A DNA stretch of 64,000 bases from Limnohabitans sp. 63ED37-2. GTDB lineage: Bacteria > Pseudomonadota > Gammaproteobacteria > Burkholderiales > Burkholderiaceae_C. The stretch lies in assembly GCF_001412535.1 (NCBI RefSeq), contig NZ_CP011774.1, forward strand, positions 1,669,501 to 1,733,500, in the 5' to 3' direction. This document shows positions 34,294-43,014 of the stretch, one piece after another; positions within the stretch are counted from its first letter, which is position 1; every line of letters begins with the position of its first letter. The translations under genes and the position numbers were made by a program. The notes beneath the pieces are model-generated. The model was not told where the DNA came from. It ran no database searches and worked only from the letters and a program-made list of their open reading frames with translations.

Positions 34294-35133
34294 TCAACGC
34301 GCGGAGAGGTACTTGGCCGGGTCCACCGGTTTGCCTTGACGGCGGATCTCGAAATGAAGCTTGACGCGGTCGGCATCGGTCTTGCCCATTTCGGCAATTT
34401 TCTGACCCTTGCGCACTTTCTGGTCCTCCTTGACCAGCAAGGCCTGGTTGTGGGCATAGGCTGTCAAAAAGGTGTTGTTGTGCTTGAGGATGATCAGGTT
34501 GCCATAACCGCGCAAACCCGCACCGGCATACACCACCTGGCCGTCGGCGGCAGCCAACACCGGGTCGCCTGCGTTGCCGGCAATGTCGAGGCCCTTGTTT
34601 TTGGCCTCGTCAAACCCAGCAATCACGCTGCCGCTGGCGGGCCAGGCAAAACCTAAACCCTCGTCATGGGCAACGGGTGCAGTTGGGGGCGCTGGCGCTG
34701 GCTTGGTGGGTGTGGCCACGGGGGCAGTGCCCCCAATCGGCTGCACCACCACACCACCGGCTTCGACCGAGGCGCCAGGAGGTGCCACACGCAGGACCTG
34801 CCCCACTTCGATCAAGTTGGCGTTGGCCAGGCTGTTCCAACTGACCAGATCGCGCCAGGTCTGGCCGTGGTCCAAGGCAATGCGGGTCAAGGTGTCGCCG
34901 CGTTGCACGGTGTAATAACCCGGTTTGCCCGCGTTTTCTGCCCCCGGCATGACCTTCACCGCCTCGGCTGCTGGCACAGCGGCTGGGGCGCTGACTTTGG
35001 GACTGGAGCCGCGTGTTTCCACCGGTGCTGGCGCACGCGGGGAAGAGGTACACCCGGCCACCACCATCAGAGCCAAAGATGCGAGCCAAAAACGGGAAAC
35101 TTCACGAAACATCATCCGGTGCCATTCCTTCAT
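34294..35133 (-). CDS. nlpD: NlpD-like LysM/M23 lipoprotein (amidase activator)
   Basis: Outer-membrane lipoprotein that activates the septal amidase AmiC. The 279-residue protein has a lipobox VVAGC (Cys near 28), a Pro/Ala/Val-rich linker, a LysM domain (YTVQRGDTLTRIALDHG to GQVLRV, about 73-117) and a C-terminal M23 domain (GLDIAGNAGDPV, YGNLIILKHN, AYAHNQALLV, LHFEIRR). The first zinc-binding His is absent (KGLDIAG), as in E. coli NlpD, so it is probably not a peptidase itself. Its start overlaps the pcm stop (ATGA). Confidence 0.92.
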   Translation of the reverse strand: MKEWHRMMFREVSRFWLASLALMVVAGCTSSPRAPAPVETRGSSPKVSAPAAVPAAEAVKVMPGAENAGKPGYYTVQRGDTLTRIALDHGQTWRDLVSWNSLANANLIEVGQVLRVAPPGASVEAGGVVVQPIGGTAPVATPTKPAPAPPTAPVAHDEGLGFAWPASGSVIAGFDEAKNKGLDIAGNAGDPVLAAADGQVVYAGAGLRGYGNLIILKHNNTFLTAYAHNQALLVKEDQKVRKGQKIAEMGKTDADRVKLHFEIRRQGKPVDPAKYLSAR

Positions 35134-35963
35134 GCAATCCCCGATTTTAGAGGCACAAAGTGAACCGCCTCCAAGACCTGTCGGTCAAAGCCTGTGGCGG
35201 TTTTGCGAATCACCACCAGCGCCTGCTGGCCCGTGGCGGTGACCGTGGGGGCCACCAGCCTGGCCCCCACGGCCAATTGTTCCAACCAGACCGAAGGCAC
35301 GTCCTCGCCACCGGCCGCCGAAATGATCCCGGCGTAAGGGGCACCTTTGGGAAAGCCCAGCATGCCGTCGCCCAGCATCAGGTGCACATTGGGCAAGCGA
35401 AAAGGCAGCAGGTTTTTTTTGGCTTTTTCGTGCAAGCCACGCAGGCGCTCTATGCTGTAAACCTCGGTGGCCACACAGCTGAGCACCGCCGCCTGGTAGC
35501 CGCAGCCGGTGCCAATTTCGAGCACCCGCCCCAGCTTGCCAGGCGCATCTTGCCGCAGCAACTCGATCATGCGGGCCACCACATTCGGTTTGGAAATCGT
35601 TTGCCCCAAACCGATGGGCAAGCTGGTGTCCTCGTAAGCTTGCCCCACCAAGGCGGATTCGACAAAACGGTGCCGCTCCACCTGGCCCATGGCCTGCAAG
35701 ACCCAGGGGTCCTGCACGCCTTGCTCGGCCAATTTGGCCACCATGCGGGCGCGCACCGCGCTCGAATCCAAGCCCAGACCGCTGGACACCGGCATGGCAG
35801 GCACCGCTGCAAGCCGCCCCGGCGCAGCGCTGGGCGGCGCTTTGTGCGCCACCTGCCCTGCTGCGGGACGTGGATTGGCTTGGAGCGGCTGCGGGTTTGA
35901 AGTGGCCGCAGACCGGCCCCCGGAAGGAGGCAGTTTGGCGGGAAAACTGGGCCTGGGTTTCAT
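35130..35963 (-). CDS. pcm: protein-L-isoaspartate O-methyltransferase
   Basis: Pcm repairs isoaspartyl residues in damaged proteins with SAM. The 277-residue product is longer than E. coli Pcm (208): about 65 Pro/Ala/Ser-rich N-terminal residues, probably disordered, precede the catalytic domain. Motifs are QAYEDTSLPIGLGQTISKP (substrate loop), RVLEIGTGCGYQAAVLS (SAM motif I), YSIERL and IISAAGGEDVP. ATG 35963 overlaps the surE stop (ATGA) and its own TGA overlaps nlpD, so all three genes are coupled. Confidence 0.94.
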   Translation of the reverse strand: MKPRPSFPAKLPPSGGRSAATSNPQPLQANPRPAAGQVAHKAPPSAAPGRLAAVPAMPVSSGLGLDSSAVRARMVAKLAEQGVQDPWVLQAMGQVERHRFVESALVGQAYEDTSLPIGLGQTISKPNVVARMIELLRQDAPGKLGRVLEIGTGCGYQAAVLSCVATEVYSIERLRGLHEKAKKNLLPFRLPNVHLMLGDGMLGFPKGAPYAGIISAAGGEDVPSVWLEQLAVGARLVAPTVTATGQQALVVIRKTATGFDRQVLEAVHFVPLKSGIA

Positions 35964-36730
35964 GCCCCGTCCTGTTGCCAAAGCCGCGCGCAGGTCTGGC
36001 TCCAGGCCTGCAGGTGATCGTGTTCCGTCAAATCCACCTTCAAAGGCGTGACCACGACATGCCCCAAATCAGCTGCATGGAAATCGGTGCCTGCACTGTC
36101 GTCCATGGCTGCACCGGCGGCGCCAATCCAGTACATGGTCTGGCCCCTGGGGTCCACCTGGGTGATGACCGGCTCGGCCGCATGCCGCCGCCCGAGGCGA
36201 CACACCTTGGGCGGCTTGATCTGATCCAAAGGCAAGTTGGGGATGTTCACATTCAGCAACCAGGGGAGAGTGCCAATCAAACTCTGGTCCATCATTTGCT
36301 GGACCATGCGGGCAACGGTGTTGGCCGCTGCATCCAGATGCGCCCAGCCTTTGTCGATTTGCGACACTGCGATGGCCGGAATGCCAAACAAATAACCCTC
36401 CATCGCCGCGCCCACCGTGCCCGAGTACAAGGTGTCGTCGCCCATGTTGGCGCCGTTGTTGATGCCCGAGATCACCAAGTCCGGGCGATAGCCGAGCAAA
36501 CCAGTCAAGGCGATGTGCACACAGTCTGCGGGTGTGCCGTTGACATAGCGGAACCCGTTCTCGGCCCGGTTGACGTACAGCGGGGTGTGCAGGGTCAAGG
36601 CATTGGATTTGGCGCTGTTGTTGTGTTCTGGGGCCACCACTTCAACATCGGCAATGGCCTGGAGTGCCGCGTGCAGGGCGACGATGCCGTCGGCCCGAAA
36701 GCCATCGTCGTTGGAGATCAGGATTTTCAT
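35960..36730 (-). CDS. surE: 5'/3'-nucleotidase SurE
   Basis: A stationary-phase survival nucleotidase that dephosphorylates nucleoside monophosphates and short polyphosphates. The 256-residue protein has the metal-binding start KILISNDDGF, APEHNNSAKSNALTL, NGTPADCVHIAL and VSGINNGANMGDDTLYSGTVGAA, all SurE signatures. ATG 36730 was chosen as the conserved start; a longer frame to 36823 is not supported. First gene of surE-pcm-nlpD. Confidence 0.96.
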   Translation of the reverse strand: MKILISNDDGFRADGIVALHAALQAIADVEVVAPEHNNSAKSNALTLHTPLYVNRAENGFRYVNGTPADCVHIALTGLLGYRPDLVISGINNGANMGDDTLYSGTVGAAMEGYLFGIPAIAVSQIDKGWAHLDAAANTVARMVQQMMDQSLIGTLPWLLNVNIPNLPLDQIKPPKVCRLGRRHAAEPVITQVDPRGQTMYWIGAAGAAMDDSAGTDFHAADLGHVVVTPLKVDLTEHDHLQAWSQTCARLWQQDGA

Positions 36731-36754
36731 AGGTGGGCGATTGTTCAATCGGCC

Positions 36755-36760
36755 ATTGTA
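36755..36760 (-). promoter_or_regulatory. putative -10 of the surE-pcm-nlpD promoter
   Basis: Read leftward the sequence is CCCTACAATGG, with TACAAT at 36760-36755, 25 bases before the surE start. It matches the recurrent -10 context of this window. No strong -35 seen. Confidence 0.5.
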
Positions 36761-36924
36761 GGGCGATGTCGCTTCGGGACAGGCACCACGGCTGGATCCA
36801 CCTTGGGGGCAAAACCGGGTCATGCAGCGGCTCTGGGCAGAAGGTCGCTACGGGGACATGAAGGGCAGCGCCTGACTGCCTAAGATCAACATTTTTGACC
36901 CCTGATTTCATTTGGAGACACGGC

Positions 36925-37899
36925 ATGCATGCTTGGCTTTGCGAGAACCCCACGGGCGTAGACGCCCTCACCTGGAAAGAACTGCCCACCCCCACACCCG
37001 GGCCCGGCCAGGTGCTCATCCAGATTGAAGCGGCCAGCCTGAATTTCCCCGACCTGCTGATCGTTCAAAACAAATACCAAATGAAGCCCGAGTTGCCCTT
37101 TGTGCCGGGCTCCGAATACGCGGGCAAGGTGGAAGCCGTGGGCGAAGGTGTGACGCACCTCAAAGTTGGGCAGAGCGTGGCCTGCCTGTCGGGTACTGGC
37201 GGCTTTGGCACCCACACCCTGGCCCCGGCCAAACTGTGCATGCCTTTGCCTGCCGGTTTTCCGGCCACCGATGGTGCGGCCTTCATCATGACCTATGCCA
37301 CCTCGCACCATGCGCTGGTGGACCGCGCCGCCCTCCAAGCGGGTGAAACCGTGCTGGTGCTCGGCGCCGCGGGCGGCGTGGGCACGGCGGCCATCCAGAT
37401 TGCCAAAGCCATGGGGGCCAAAGTCATTGCAGCGGCATCCACCGACGAAAAATGCGCCCTGTGCACGAGCTTGGGCGCCGATGCCACCATCAACTACAGC
37501 ACCCAAAACCTGCGCGAGGCCCTGAAAAGCCTGACCGAAGGCAAAGGCCCTGACGTGGTGTATGACCCCGTGGGCGGCGATCTGGCCGAGCCCGCCTTCC
37601 GTTCCATCGCTTGGCGCGGGCGCTACCTGGTGGTGGGCTTTGCAGGCGGCCCCATCCCCTCGCTGCCACTGAACCTGCCCTTGCTCAAGGGCGCATCGCT
37701 GGTGGGTGTGTTTTGGGGCGAATTTGCCAGACGCGAGCCACAAGCCAACGCTGCCATGATGGGCGAGCTGGCCCAGTGGTACGGCCAAGGCAAGATCAAA
37801 CCCGTGCTGGACCGCACCATGCCCATGAACGAACTCAAAGCCGCCTACACCCTCATGGGTTCGCGCAGCGTCATGGGCAAGCTGGTGATGGTCAACTGA
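36925..37899 (+). CDS. NAD(P)H:quinone oxidoreductase family protein (zinc-free MDR)
   Basis: A 324-residue medium-chain dehydrogenase/reductase of the quinone-oxidoreductase group. The N-terminal catalytic domain has VLIQIEAASLNFPDLL and PGSEYAGKVEAVGEGV. The Rossmann domain has VLVLGAAGGVGTAAIQIAK (NADPH loop) and VVYDPVGGDL. No zinc-ligand cysteine pattern is present. ATG 36925 has GGAG 7 bases upstream. Reduces a quinone or enone; substrate unknown. It is followed by a hairpin and an SDR gene on the same strand. Confidence 0.87.
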   Translation: MHAWLCENPTGVDALTWKELPTPTPGPGQVLIQIEAASLNFPDLLIVQNKYQMKPELPFVPGSEYAGKVEAVGEGVTHLKVGQSVACLSGTGGFGTHTLAPAKLCMPLPAGFPATDGAAFIMTYATSHHALVDRAALQAGETVLVLGAAGGVGTAAIQIAKAMGAKVIAAASTDEKCALCTSLGADATINYSTQNLREALKSLTEGKGPDVVYDPVGGDLAEPAFRSIAWRGRYLVVGFAGGPIPSLPLNLPLLKGASLVGVFWGEFARREPQANAAMMGELAQWYGQGKIKPVLDRTMPMNELKAAYTLMGSRSVMGKLVMVN

Positions 37900-37910
37900 T
37901 GGGCTGAAAA

Positions 37911-37931
37911 CTGCCCCTCGGCGAGGGGCAG
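37911..37931 (+). terminator. GC-rich hairpin between two dehydrogenase genes
   Basis: CTGCCCCTC and GAGGGGCAG form a perfect 9-base stem with a GGC loop, 11 bases after the stop. No T-run follows, so it may stabilise or attenuate the transcript rather than end it. Confidence 0.5.
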
Positions 37932-37944
37932 TGGCCAGAAAAAC

Positions 37945-38757
37945 ATGAAAAAAACTGAACATACGAGCCCTGTGGTGGTGGTCACGGGCGGCGCTCGCGG
38001 CATTGGTTTGGAGATTTGCAACACGTTTTTGAAACGCGACTACCGCGTTGCGGCACTGGACATTGACAAGGCAACGCTTGCAAAAACAGAAGCCAGCTTC
38101 AACAACCCCAGTTTCTTGGCGATTGCCTGTGATGTGTCCAAGCCAGCGCAGGTGTCTCGCGCCATGGATCGCGTCGAGAAAAAATTTGGCCGAATCGATG
38201 CCCTGGTCAACAACGCAGGCGTGGCCATTTTTAAACCGATCCTGGAAGTGACCTGGCAAGATTGGCGCACCATCATGGACACCAATTTGGACGGCGCCTT
38301 TTGGTGCACACAGGCATGCGCCAAAGTCATGCTCAAAAACGGCGGCGGCAGTGTGGTCAACATTGCCTCCATCTCCGGTCTGAGGGCCAGCACACTGCGT
38401 GTGGCCTACGGCACCAGCAAAGCGGCCCTCATCCACCTCACCAAACAGCAAGCTGCAGAGTTGGGCGATGTGGGCATTCGTGTGAACTGCGTCGCGCCAG
38501 GCCCCGTGGCCACCGAAATGGCCAAGCTGGTTCACAGCAAGGCCATCATCAAAGACTACCACGACACCATTCCCATGAACCGGTATGGCAGCACCGAAGA
38601 GATTGCCAACGCCGTGGCTTTTCTTTGCAGCCGTGAGGCCAGTTATATCAATGGCCAAACCATTGCTGTAGACGGTGGATTTGATGCCGCAGGTGTGGGC
38701 TTGCCGACCTTGCGCAAAAGCCGTACGGTCGCATCAACTCGGACAAGCGCAAAGTAA
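37945..38757 (+). CDS. SDR-family oxidoreductase
   Basis: A 270-residue classical short-chain dehydrogenase. Cofactor loop TGGARGIG, acidic ALDID after strand 2 (NAD preference), NNAG at strand 4, catalytic Ser in IASISG, and the Tyr-Lys pair in YGTSKAAL. The PGPVATEM loop and the VDGGFDAAG end are standard. A 16-residue basic tail follows. No good ribosome site precedes the ATG, which lies 13 bases after a hairpin. Substrate unknown. Confidence 0.87.
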   Translation: MKKTEHTSPVVVVTGGARGIGLEICNTFLKRDYRVAALDIDKATLAKTEASFNNPSFLAIACDVSKPAQVSRAMDRVEKKFGRIDALVNNAGVAIFKPILEVTWQDWRTIMDTNLDGAFWCTQACAKVMLKNGGGSVVNIASISGLRASTLRVAYGTSKAALIHLTKQQAAELGDVGIRVNCVAPGPVATEMAKLVHSKAIIKDYHDTIPMNRYGSTEEIANAVAFLCSREASYINGQTIAVDGGFDAAGVGLPTLRKSRTVASTRTSAK

Positions 38758-38784
38758 TCATGCTGAAGTCTCGCTGAAAAGAAA

Positions 38785-38815
38785 AAACCCCGAGTGAATC
38801 AATCACTCAGGGTTT
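38785..38815 (-). terminator. intrinsic terminator of tRNA-Ser (bidirectional)
   Basis: A 13-base stem (AAACCCCGAGTGA with TCACTCAGGGTTT, one mismatch) and ATCAA loop. Read leftward it is followed by TTTTCTTTTC, so it fits termination of the tRNA transcript; it may also end the SDR transcript. Confidence 0.8.
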
Positions 38816-38820
38816 GGTCT

Positions 38821-38913
38821 TGGCGGAAACGGAGGGATTCGAACCCTCGATGAGGCTCTACACCCCATACTCCCTTAGCAGGGGAGCACCTTCGGCCACT
38901 CGGTCACGTTTCC
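38821..38913 (-). tRNA. tRNA-Ser (anticodon GCT)
   Basis: The leftward strand reads GGAAACG at the 5' acceptor arm and CGTTTCC before GCCA at the 3' end. The anticodon stem CTCCC/GGGAG encloses CTGCTAA, giving GCT for AGC/AGU codons. A long variable arm, TTCGAAT in the T-loop and encoded CCA support a class II serine tRNA of 93 nt. It lies between the SDR gene and lysC. Confidence 0.95.
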
Positions 38914-38931
38914 AGTGGTTCAAATTATAGC

Positions 38932-40194
38932 TCAGGCTTGGTCCAGATCGAAGGCTTTGTGCAGGGCGCGCACCGCCAGTTCCATGTATTTTTCGTCGAT
39001 CACGACCGAGGTCTTGATTTCGGAAGTCGAGATCATCTGAATGTTGATGCCCTCTTCGCTCAAGCTGCGGAACATCTTGCTGGCCACACCCACATGGCTG
39101 CGCATGCCGATGCCGACGATCGACACTTTGCAGATCTTGGCGTCACCCGACACCTCGGCCGCGCCCAGTGAGGGCAGCACTTTTTCTTTGAGCAGGTCGA
39201 TGGTCTTGGCATAGTCGTTGCGGTGCACCGTGAAGCTGAAGTCGGTCTTGCCGTCTTTGCTCAGGTTCTGGATGATCACGTCCACTTCGATGTTGGCATC
39301 GGCCACGGCGCCCAAAATTTGGTAAGCGATGCCAGGCTTGTCGGGCACGCCGAGCACGGAAATTTTGGCTTCGTCGCGGTTGAATGCGATGCCGGAAACG
39401 ACGGCTTGTTCCATTTGTTCGTCTTCCTCAAAAGTGATCAGGGTGCCAGATGCGGCTTCTTCGTTGATGTCGATGTCCCAGGGCGTGAAGCTCGACAGCA
39501 CGCGCATGGGCACTTTGTATTTGCCCGCAAATTCGACAGAGCGGATTTGCAGAACCTTGGAGCCCAGCGATGCCATCTCCAGCATTTCTTCAAAGCTCAC
39601 GGTGTGCAGGCGACGGGCTTCGGGCACCACGCGGGGGTCGGTGGTGTAGACGCCGTCCACGTCGGTGTAGATCAGGCATTCATCGGCTTTCATGGCAGCG
39701 GCCACGGCCACGGCCGAAGTGTCTGACCCGCCACGGCCCAGCGTGGTGATGTTGCCATCGTTGTCCACGCCCTGAAAGCCGGTGATGATGACCACTTTGC
39801 CGGCGGCCAAGTCGGCGCGCACACGCTCGTCGTCGATCGATTCGATGCGGGCCTTGGTGTAGGCGTCGTTGGTTTTGATGGCCACTTGCCAGCCTGCGTA
39901 GCTGACCGAGGGCTGGCCTTCGGCTTGCAGCGCAATGGCCAGCAACGCCGAAGACGCCTGCTCGCCCGTGGAGGCCAGCATGTCGAGTTCGCGGTTGTAA
40001 GCGGTATCGGGCTTGGCAGGAGCCAGTTCTTTGGCCAGGCCCAGCAAGCGGTTGGTCTCACCGCTCATGGCGCTGGGCACCACCACGATCTGGTGGCCTG
40101 CACGCGTCCATTTGGCCACGCGCTTGGCGACATTGCGGATGCGCTCGGTCGAGCCCATCGAGGTGCCGCCGTATTTGTGAACGATCAAAGCCAT
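38932..40194 (-). CDS. lysC: aspartate kinase
   Basis: Phosphorylates aspartate, the first step to lysine, threonine, methionine and diaminopimelate. The 420-residue protein has the kinase start ALIVHKYGGTSMGS, the TGFQGVDNDGNITTLGRGGSD loop and TDVDGVYTTDPR. Two C-terminal ACT domains follow (about 265-420), which give lysine/threonine feedback. The length and single-domain form match the beta-proteobacterial enzyme. Monocistronic, with a TACAAT -10 upstream and tRNA-Ser downstream. Confidence 0.96.
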   Translation of the reverse strand: MALIVHKYGGTSMGSTERIRNVAKRVAKWTRAGHQIVVVPSAMSGETNRLLGLAKELAPAKPDTAYNRELDMLASTGEQASSALLAIALQAEGQPSVSYAGWQVAIKTNDAYTKARIESIDDERVRADLAAGKVVIITGFQGVDNDGNITTLGRGGSDTSAVAVAAAMKADECLIYTDVDGVYTTDPRVVPEARRLHTVSFEEMLEMASLGSKVLQIRSVEFAGKYKVPMRVLSSFTPWDIDINEEAASGTLITFEEDEQMEQAVVSGIAFNRDEAKISVLGVPDKPGIAYQILGAVADANIEVDVIIQNLSKDGKTDFSFTVHRNDYAKTIDLLKEKVLPSLGAAEVSGDAKICKVSIVGIGMRSHVGVASKMFRSLSEEGINIQMISTSEIKTSVVIDEKYMELAVRALHKAFDLDQA

Positions 40195-40246
40195 GTGTAG
40201 TTTGGATAAATGAAAAAAGGGAATTTGCCCTCAGCAAAACCCGTCA

Positions 40247-40252
40247 ATTGTA
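40247..40252 (-). promoter_or_regulatory. putative -10 of the lysC promoter
   Basis: Leftward CTACAATTG with TACAAT at 40252-40247, 53 bases before the lysC start. A leader of about 45 nt with a T-rich stretch follows; no riboswitch was recognised in it. Confidence 0.5.
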
Positions 40253-40344
40253 GCAACCGGGCTGACGCCCAGATGACCGCTTGGCCCCCCCGCTGTGGGT
40301 GCGCAAACACTGGGGTCAGTGCGCGCGTCGGCTGGCCACTGGCC

Positions 40345-41301
40345 TCAGGGGCTCAGGAATTTCAAACCGACGCCATCACGCTCGACAAAGCCCTGCCCCA
40401 CCTTGAGGTGCAGACAGTGGCCACGGGTGGTGCAAGCCGCCACTTGGTCGAGCAGTTCATACAGCTGCGCAGTGCTCGGCGTGGTGCTGTGGTGCTGCCG
40501 CAGCCAGTGGCGCAGCACCAAGGCCTGGCGGGCGCGGCTGAGCGCCTGCAGAGCCCGGATGCGGGGGGGCACGCCCACTTGCACGAGGTCTTGCGCCGCG
40601 ACCTCATGGAGGACCTCTTGCGCCTGCGCCGCATGGGCGGCACTGCGGGCAAAAGTCTCGCGAAAAGCCGGCAAGGCCTCGGCCAAAGCGGGCAAAACAC
40701 GCGCTCGGATGCGGTTGCGGGTGAACTTCTCGTCGGTGTTGCTGGGGTCTTCCACCCAGTTTTGACCCTGACTTTGCAGCCACTCGCGCAAAGCGGCTCC
40801 TGGCAAAGCCAGCCACGGGCGGTGCCAGTTCAGGCCCTGGCGTTGCCACTGCCTAGGCATGCTGGCCAAACCGGGCAGACCCGCACCGCGCGACAAGGCA
40901 ATCAACAAGGTTTCGATCTGGTCGTCGGCGTGCTGGGCCAAGGCCACATCGCGCACCTCGGGCCATTGCGTCTGCACAGCTTCTGCCAGCGCGGCATAAC
41001 GGGCCTGACGGGCGGCGTCTTCCGGGCTTTGGCCCAGCGCATGACCTGCCTGCACCCGCCGCACGGCCAGCGGCACCCCCAAATGCAGGCACAGGGCTCG
41101 GCAATGGGCTTCGAAATCGTCGGCGGCCGCTTGCAGGCCATGGTGGATGTGCACCGCCCTCACCTGCCCAGGCCAGCGCCGGGCGCAGGCCACCAGCAGC
41201 GCGGTGGAGTCTGCCCCGCCGCTGAACGCGACGGCAAAAGGAAGGCCCGGGCTGAAATCAGCCAGGGCCTGTTCGGGAGAAGGTGTCCGAAGCGCTGCCA
41301 T
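40345..41301 (-). CDS. tilS: tRNA(Ile)-lysidine synthase
   Basis: Modifies C34 of tRNA-Ile2 to lysidine so that it reads AUA. The protein (about 318 residues) has the PP-loop ATP-binding motif AVAFSGGADSTALL, HIHHGL, the AQHADDQIETLLIALSRGAG block and WVEDPSNTDEKFTRNRIR, which binds the lysine and tRNA. The C-terminal substrate domain is short compared with E. coli TilS (432). ATG 41301 is used here; a GTG at 41334 would add 11 residues. Neither has a clear ribosome site. It follows accA closely and is probably co-transcribed. Confidence 0.93.
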   Translation of the reverse strand: MAALRTPSPEQALADFSPGLPFAVAFSGGADSTALLVACARRWPGQVRAVHIHHGLQAAADDFEAHCRALCLHLGVPLAVRRVQAGHALGQSPEDAARQARYAALAEAVQTQWPEVRDVALAQHADDQIETLLIALSRGAGLPGLASMPRQWQRQGLNWHRPWLALPGAALREWLQSQGQNWVEDPSNTDEKFTRNRIRARVLPALAEALPAFRETFARSAAHAAQAQEVLHEVAAQDLVQVGVPPRIRALQALSRARQALVLRHWLRQHHSTTPSTAQLYELLDQVAACTTRGHCLHLKVGQGFVERDGVGLKFLSP

Positions 41302-41341
41302 GGGGAAAACTTGCGGCTGCGCAGCGGGTTTCACAAGAAAT

Positions 41342-42316
41342 TTATTTGCCCGCTTTGGTGTCGGTGAAGCGGCCGTAGCTGTTCAGGCGCTCGTAGCGGC
41401 GCTCCAGCAGTTCTTTGGGTTTGAGGTCGGCCACTTGGCGCCAGGCATCGCCCAGAGCGCGTTTGAGGAAGGACACCATCTGGTCGGTATCGCGGTGGGC
41501 ACCACCCACAGGTTCATTGACGATCTTGTCGACCAAGCCCAAGGCCTTGAGGCGGTGCGCCGTGATGCCCAAAGCGTCGGCAGCCACTTCGGCCTTTTCG
41601 CTGGTTTTCCACAAAATGGAGGCGCAGCCCTCAGGACTGATGACCGAATAGACCGAGTACTGCAGCATCAACACTTGGTCAGCCACCGAAATGGCCAAGG
41701 CACCACCGGAGCCGCCTTCGCCGATGATGGTGGTGATGATCGGGACTTCGAGTTGCGCCATCTCAAAAATATTGCGGCCAATGGCTTCGGATTGGCCCCG
41801 CTCTTCGGCATCGATGCCGGGGTAAGCGCCAGGTGTGTCCACAAAGGTGAAGACGGGCAGCTTGAATTTTTCGGCGGTCTTCATGAGGCGCAGCGCTTTG
41901 CGGTAGCCCTCTGGCTTGCTCATGCCAAAGTTGCGCAGCGTGCGCTCTTTGGTGTCGCGCCCTTTTTGTTGGCCCAGCACCATGCAGGCTTGGCCATTGA
42001 AACGGGCCAAGCCGCCCACGATGGACAAATCGTCGGCAAAGTGGCGGTCGCCGTGCATCTCGACAAAGTCAGTGAAGATGCCGTTGATGTAATCCAGCGT
42101 GTAAGGACGCTCGGGATGGCGCGAGATTTTGGTGACCTGCCAAGGGCTCAGGTCGCTGTAGATGTCTTTGGTCAGTTGCTGGCTTTTTTTGCTCAGCTGC
42201 TCGATTTCGAGGGTGATGTCCACCGCCGACTCGGTTTGCACATAGCGCAACTCTTCGATCTTGGCTTCGAGTTCGGCAACAGGTTGCTCAAAGTCGAGAA
42301 ATGTTTTTTTGGCCAA
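41342..42316 (-). CDS. accA: acetyl-CoA carboxylase carboxyltransferase subunit alpha
   Basis: With AccD it transfers carboxyl from biotin to acetyl-CoA, giving malonyl-CoA for fatty acid synthesis. The 324-residue protein begins AKKTFLDFEQPVAEL after a TTG start at 42316, supported by GAGAGGAG 6 bases upstream; no ATG is suitably placed. Signatures include HGDRHFADD, PVFTFVDTPGAYPG, EAIGRNI, GEGGSGGALA and SPEGCASILW. Length is as expected. It stands between a DNA glycosylase gene and tilS in a leftward string starting at cysS. Confidence 0.96.
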   Translation of the reverse strand: MAKKTFLDFEQPVAELEAKIEELRYVQTESAVDITLEIEQLSKKSQQLTKDIYSDLSPWQVTKISRHPERPYTLDYINGIFTDFVEMHGDRHFADDLSIVGGLARFNGQACMVLGQQKGRDTKERTLRNFGMSKPEGYRKALRLMKTAEKFKLPVFTFVDTPGAYPGIDAEERGQSEAIGRNIFEMAQLEVPIITTIIGEGGSGGALAISVADQVLMLQYSVYSVISPEGCASILWKTSEKAEVAADALGITAHRLKALGLVDKIVNEPVGGAHRDTDQMVSFLKRALGDAWRQVADLKPKELLERRYERLNSYGRFTDTKAGK

Positions 42317-42363
42317 GTTGGACTCCTCTCTTCTGGTTCCGGGTGGACGTGGTGTCCAGCCCC

Positions 42364-43014
42364 TCAATACGCCACTGGCACGGGGTCCAGCGAGCGCCAA
42401 ATATACCAAGTTGCCACGGTGGAATACGGGCTCCAGGCTTGTGCGACTTCTCGGGCGTCACTGCGGCTGACGGGTTCACCCGAAAAATAATTGCGGCTGA
42501 TGCCGTTGATCAAGCCCACATCGTCGAGCGGCAGCACATTGGGCCGCAGCAGATGAAAGATCAAAAACATCTCGGCCGTCCAGCGGCCAATGCCGCGAAT
42601 CGCCACCAACTCGTCGATGATCGCCTCGTCGTCCATCTCGTGCCAAGCCTTGACATGCACCGTGCCCGAGCTGAAGTGCACGGCCAGATCGACCAGGTAC
42701 TCGACCTTGCGAGCCGACAAACCCGCAGCGCGCATGTCGTCCACTTTGAGTTTGAGCACAGCGGCTGGCGTCAGGCGCTTGGACAGGGCAGAAAACCGGT
42801 CCCACACCGATTGGGCGGCCTTGACCGAAATTTGCTGGCCCACGATGGAGCGGGCCAAGGTCACAAATGCGTCGCCCCGGGTTTCGAGAATGGCATCGCC
42901 AAACTGGGGGATGAGTTTTTTCATGACCCGGTCTTTTTTGGCCAGGTGCGCACAGGCCTCCGCCCAGTAAGCGGGCGTCACAGGGATCACCTCCAGGCTG
43001 GGGCTGAGCGTCAC
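42364..43014 (-). CDS. DNA-3-methyladenine glycosylase II-like (HhH-GPD)
   Basis: A base-excision repair glycosylase of 216 residues. The HhH-GPD core has SIVGQQISVKAA, the hairpin motif LVAIRGIGRWTAEMFLIF and the catalytic Asp in LPLDDVGL. These fit the AlkA/MAG2 group rather than Nth or MutY; no Fe-S cluster cysteines are seen. The start overlaps the cysS stop (ATGA), so it is coupled to cysS. The AlkA N-terminal domain is missing, as in short family members. Confidence 0.88.
   Translation of the reverse strand: MTLSPSLEVIPVTPAYWAEACAHLAKKDRVMKKLIPQFGDAILETRGDAFVTLARSIVGQQISVKAAQSVWDRFSALSKRLTPAAVLKLKVDDMRAAGLSARKVEYLVDLAVHFSSGTVHVKAWHEMDDEAIIDELVAIRGIGRWTAEMFLIFHLLRPNVLPLDDVGLINGISRNYFSGEPVSRSDAREVAQAWSPYSTVATWYIWRSLDPVPVAY

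Noticed and set aside
34294..34620. Missing zinc-binding His in the M23 domain of NlpD
   Set aside because: This degeneration is normal in NlpD amidase activators.
36886..38658. 590-codon minus-strand frame opposite the quinone oxidoreductase and SDR genes
   Set aside because: Composition is rich in His, Gly and Ala without motifs, and both plus-strand genes are clear family members.
38821..38913. tRNA-Ser as an integration site for a mobile element
   Set aside because: No integrase and no repeat of the tRNA 3' end were found nearby; flanking genes look chromosomal.
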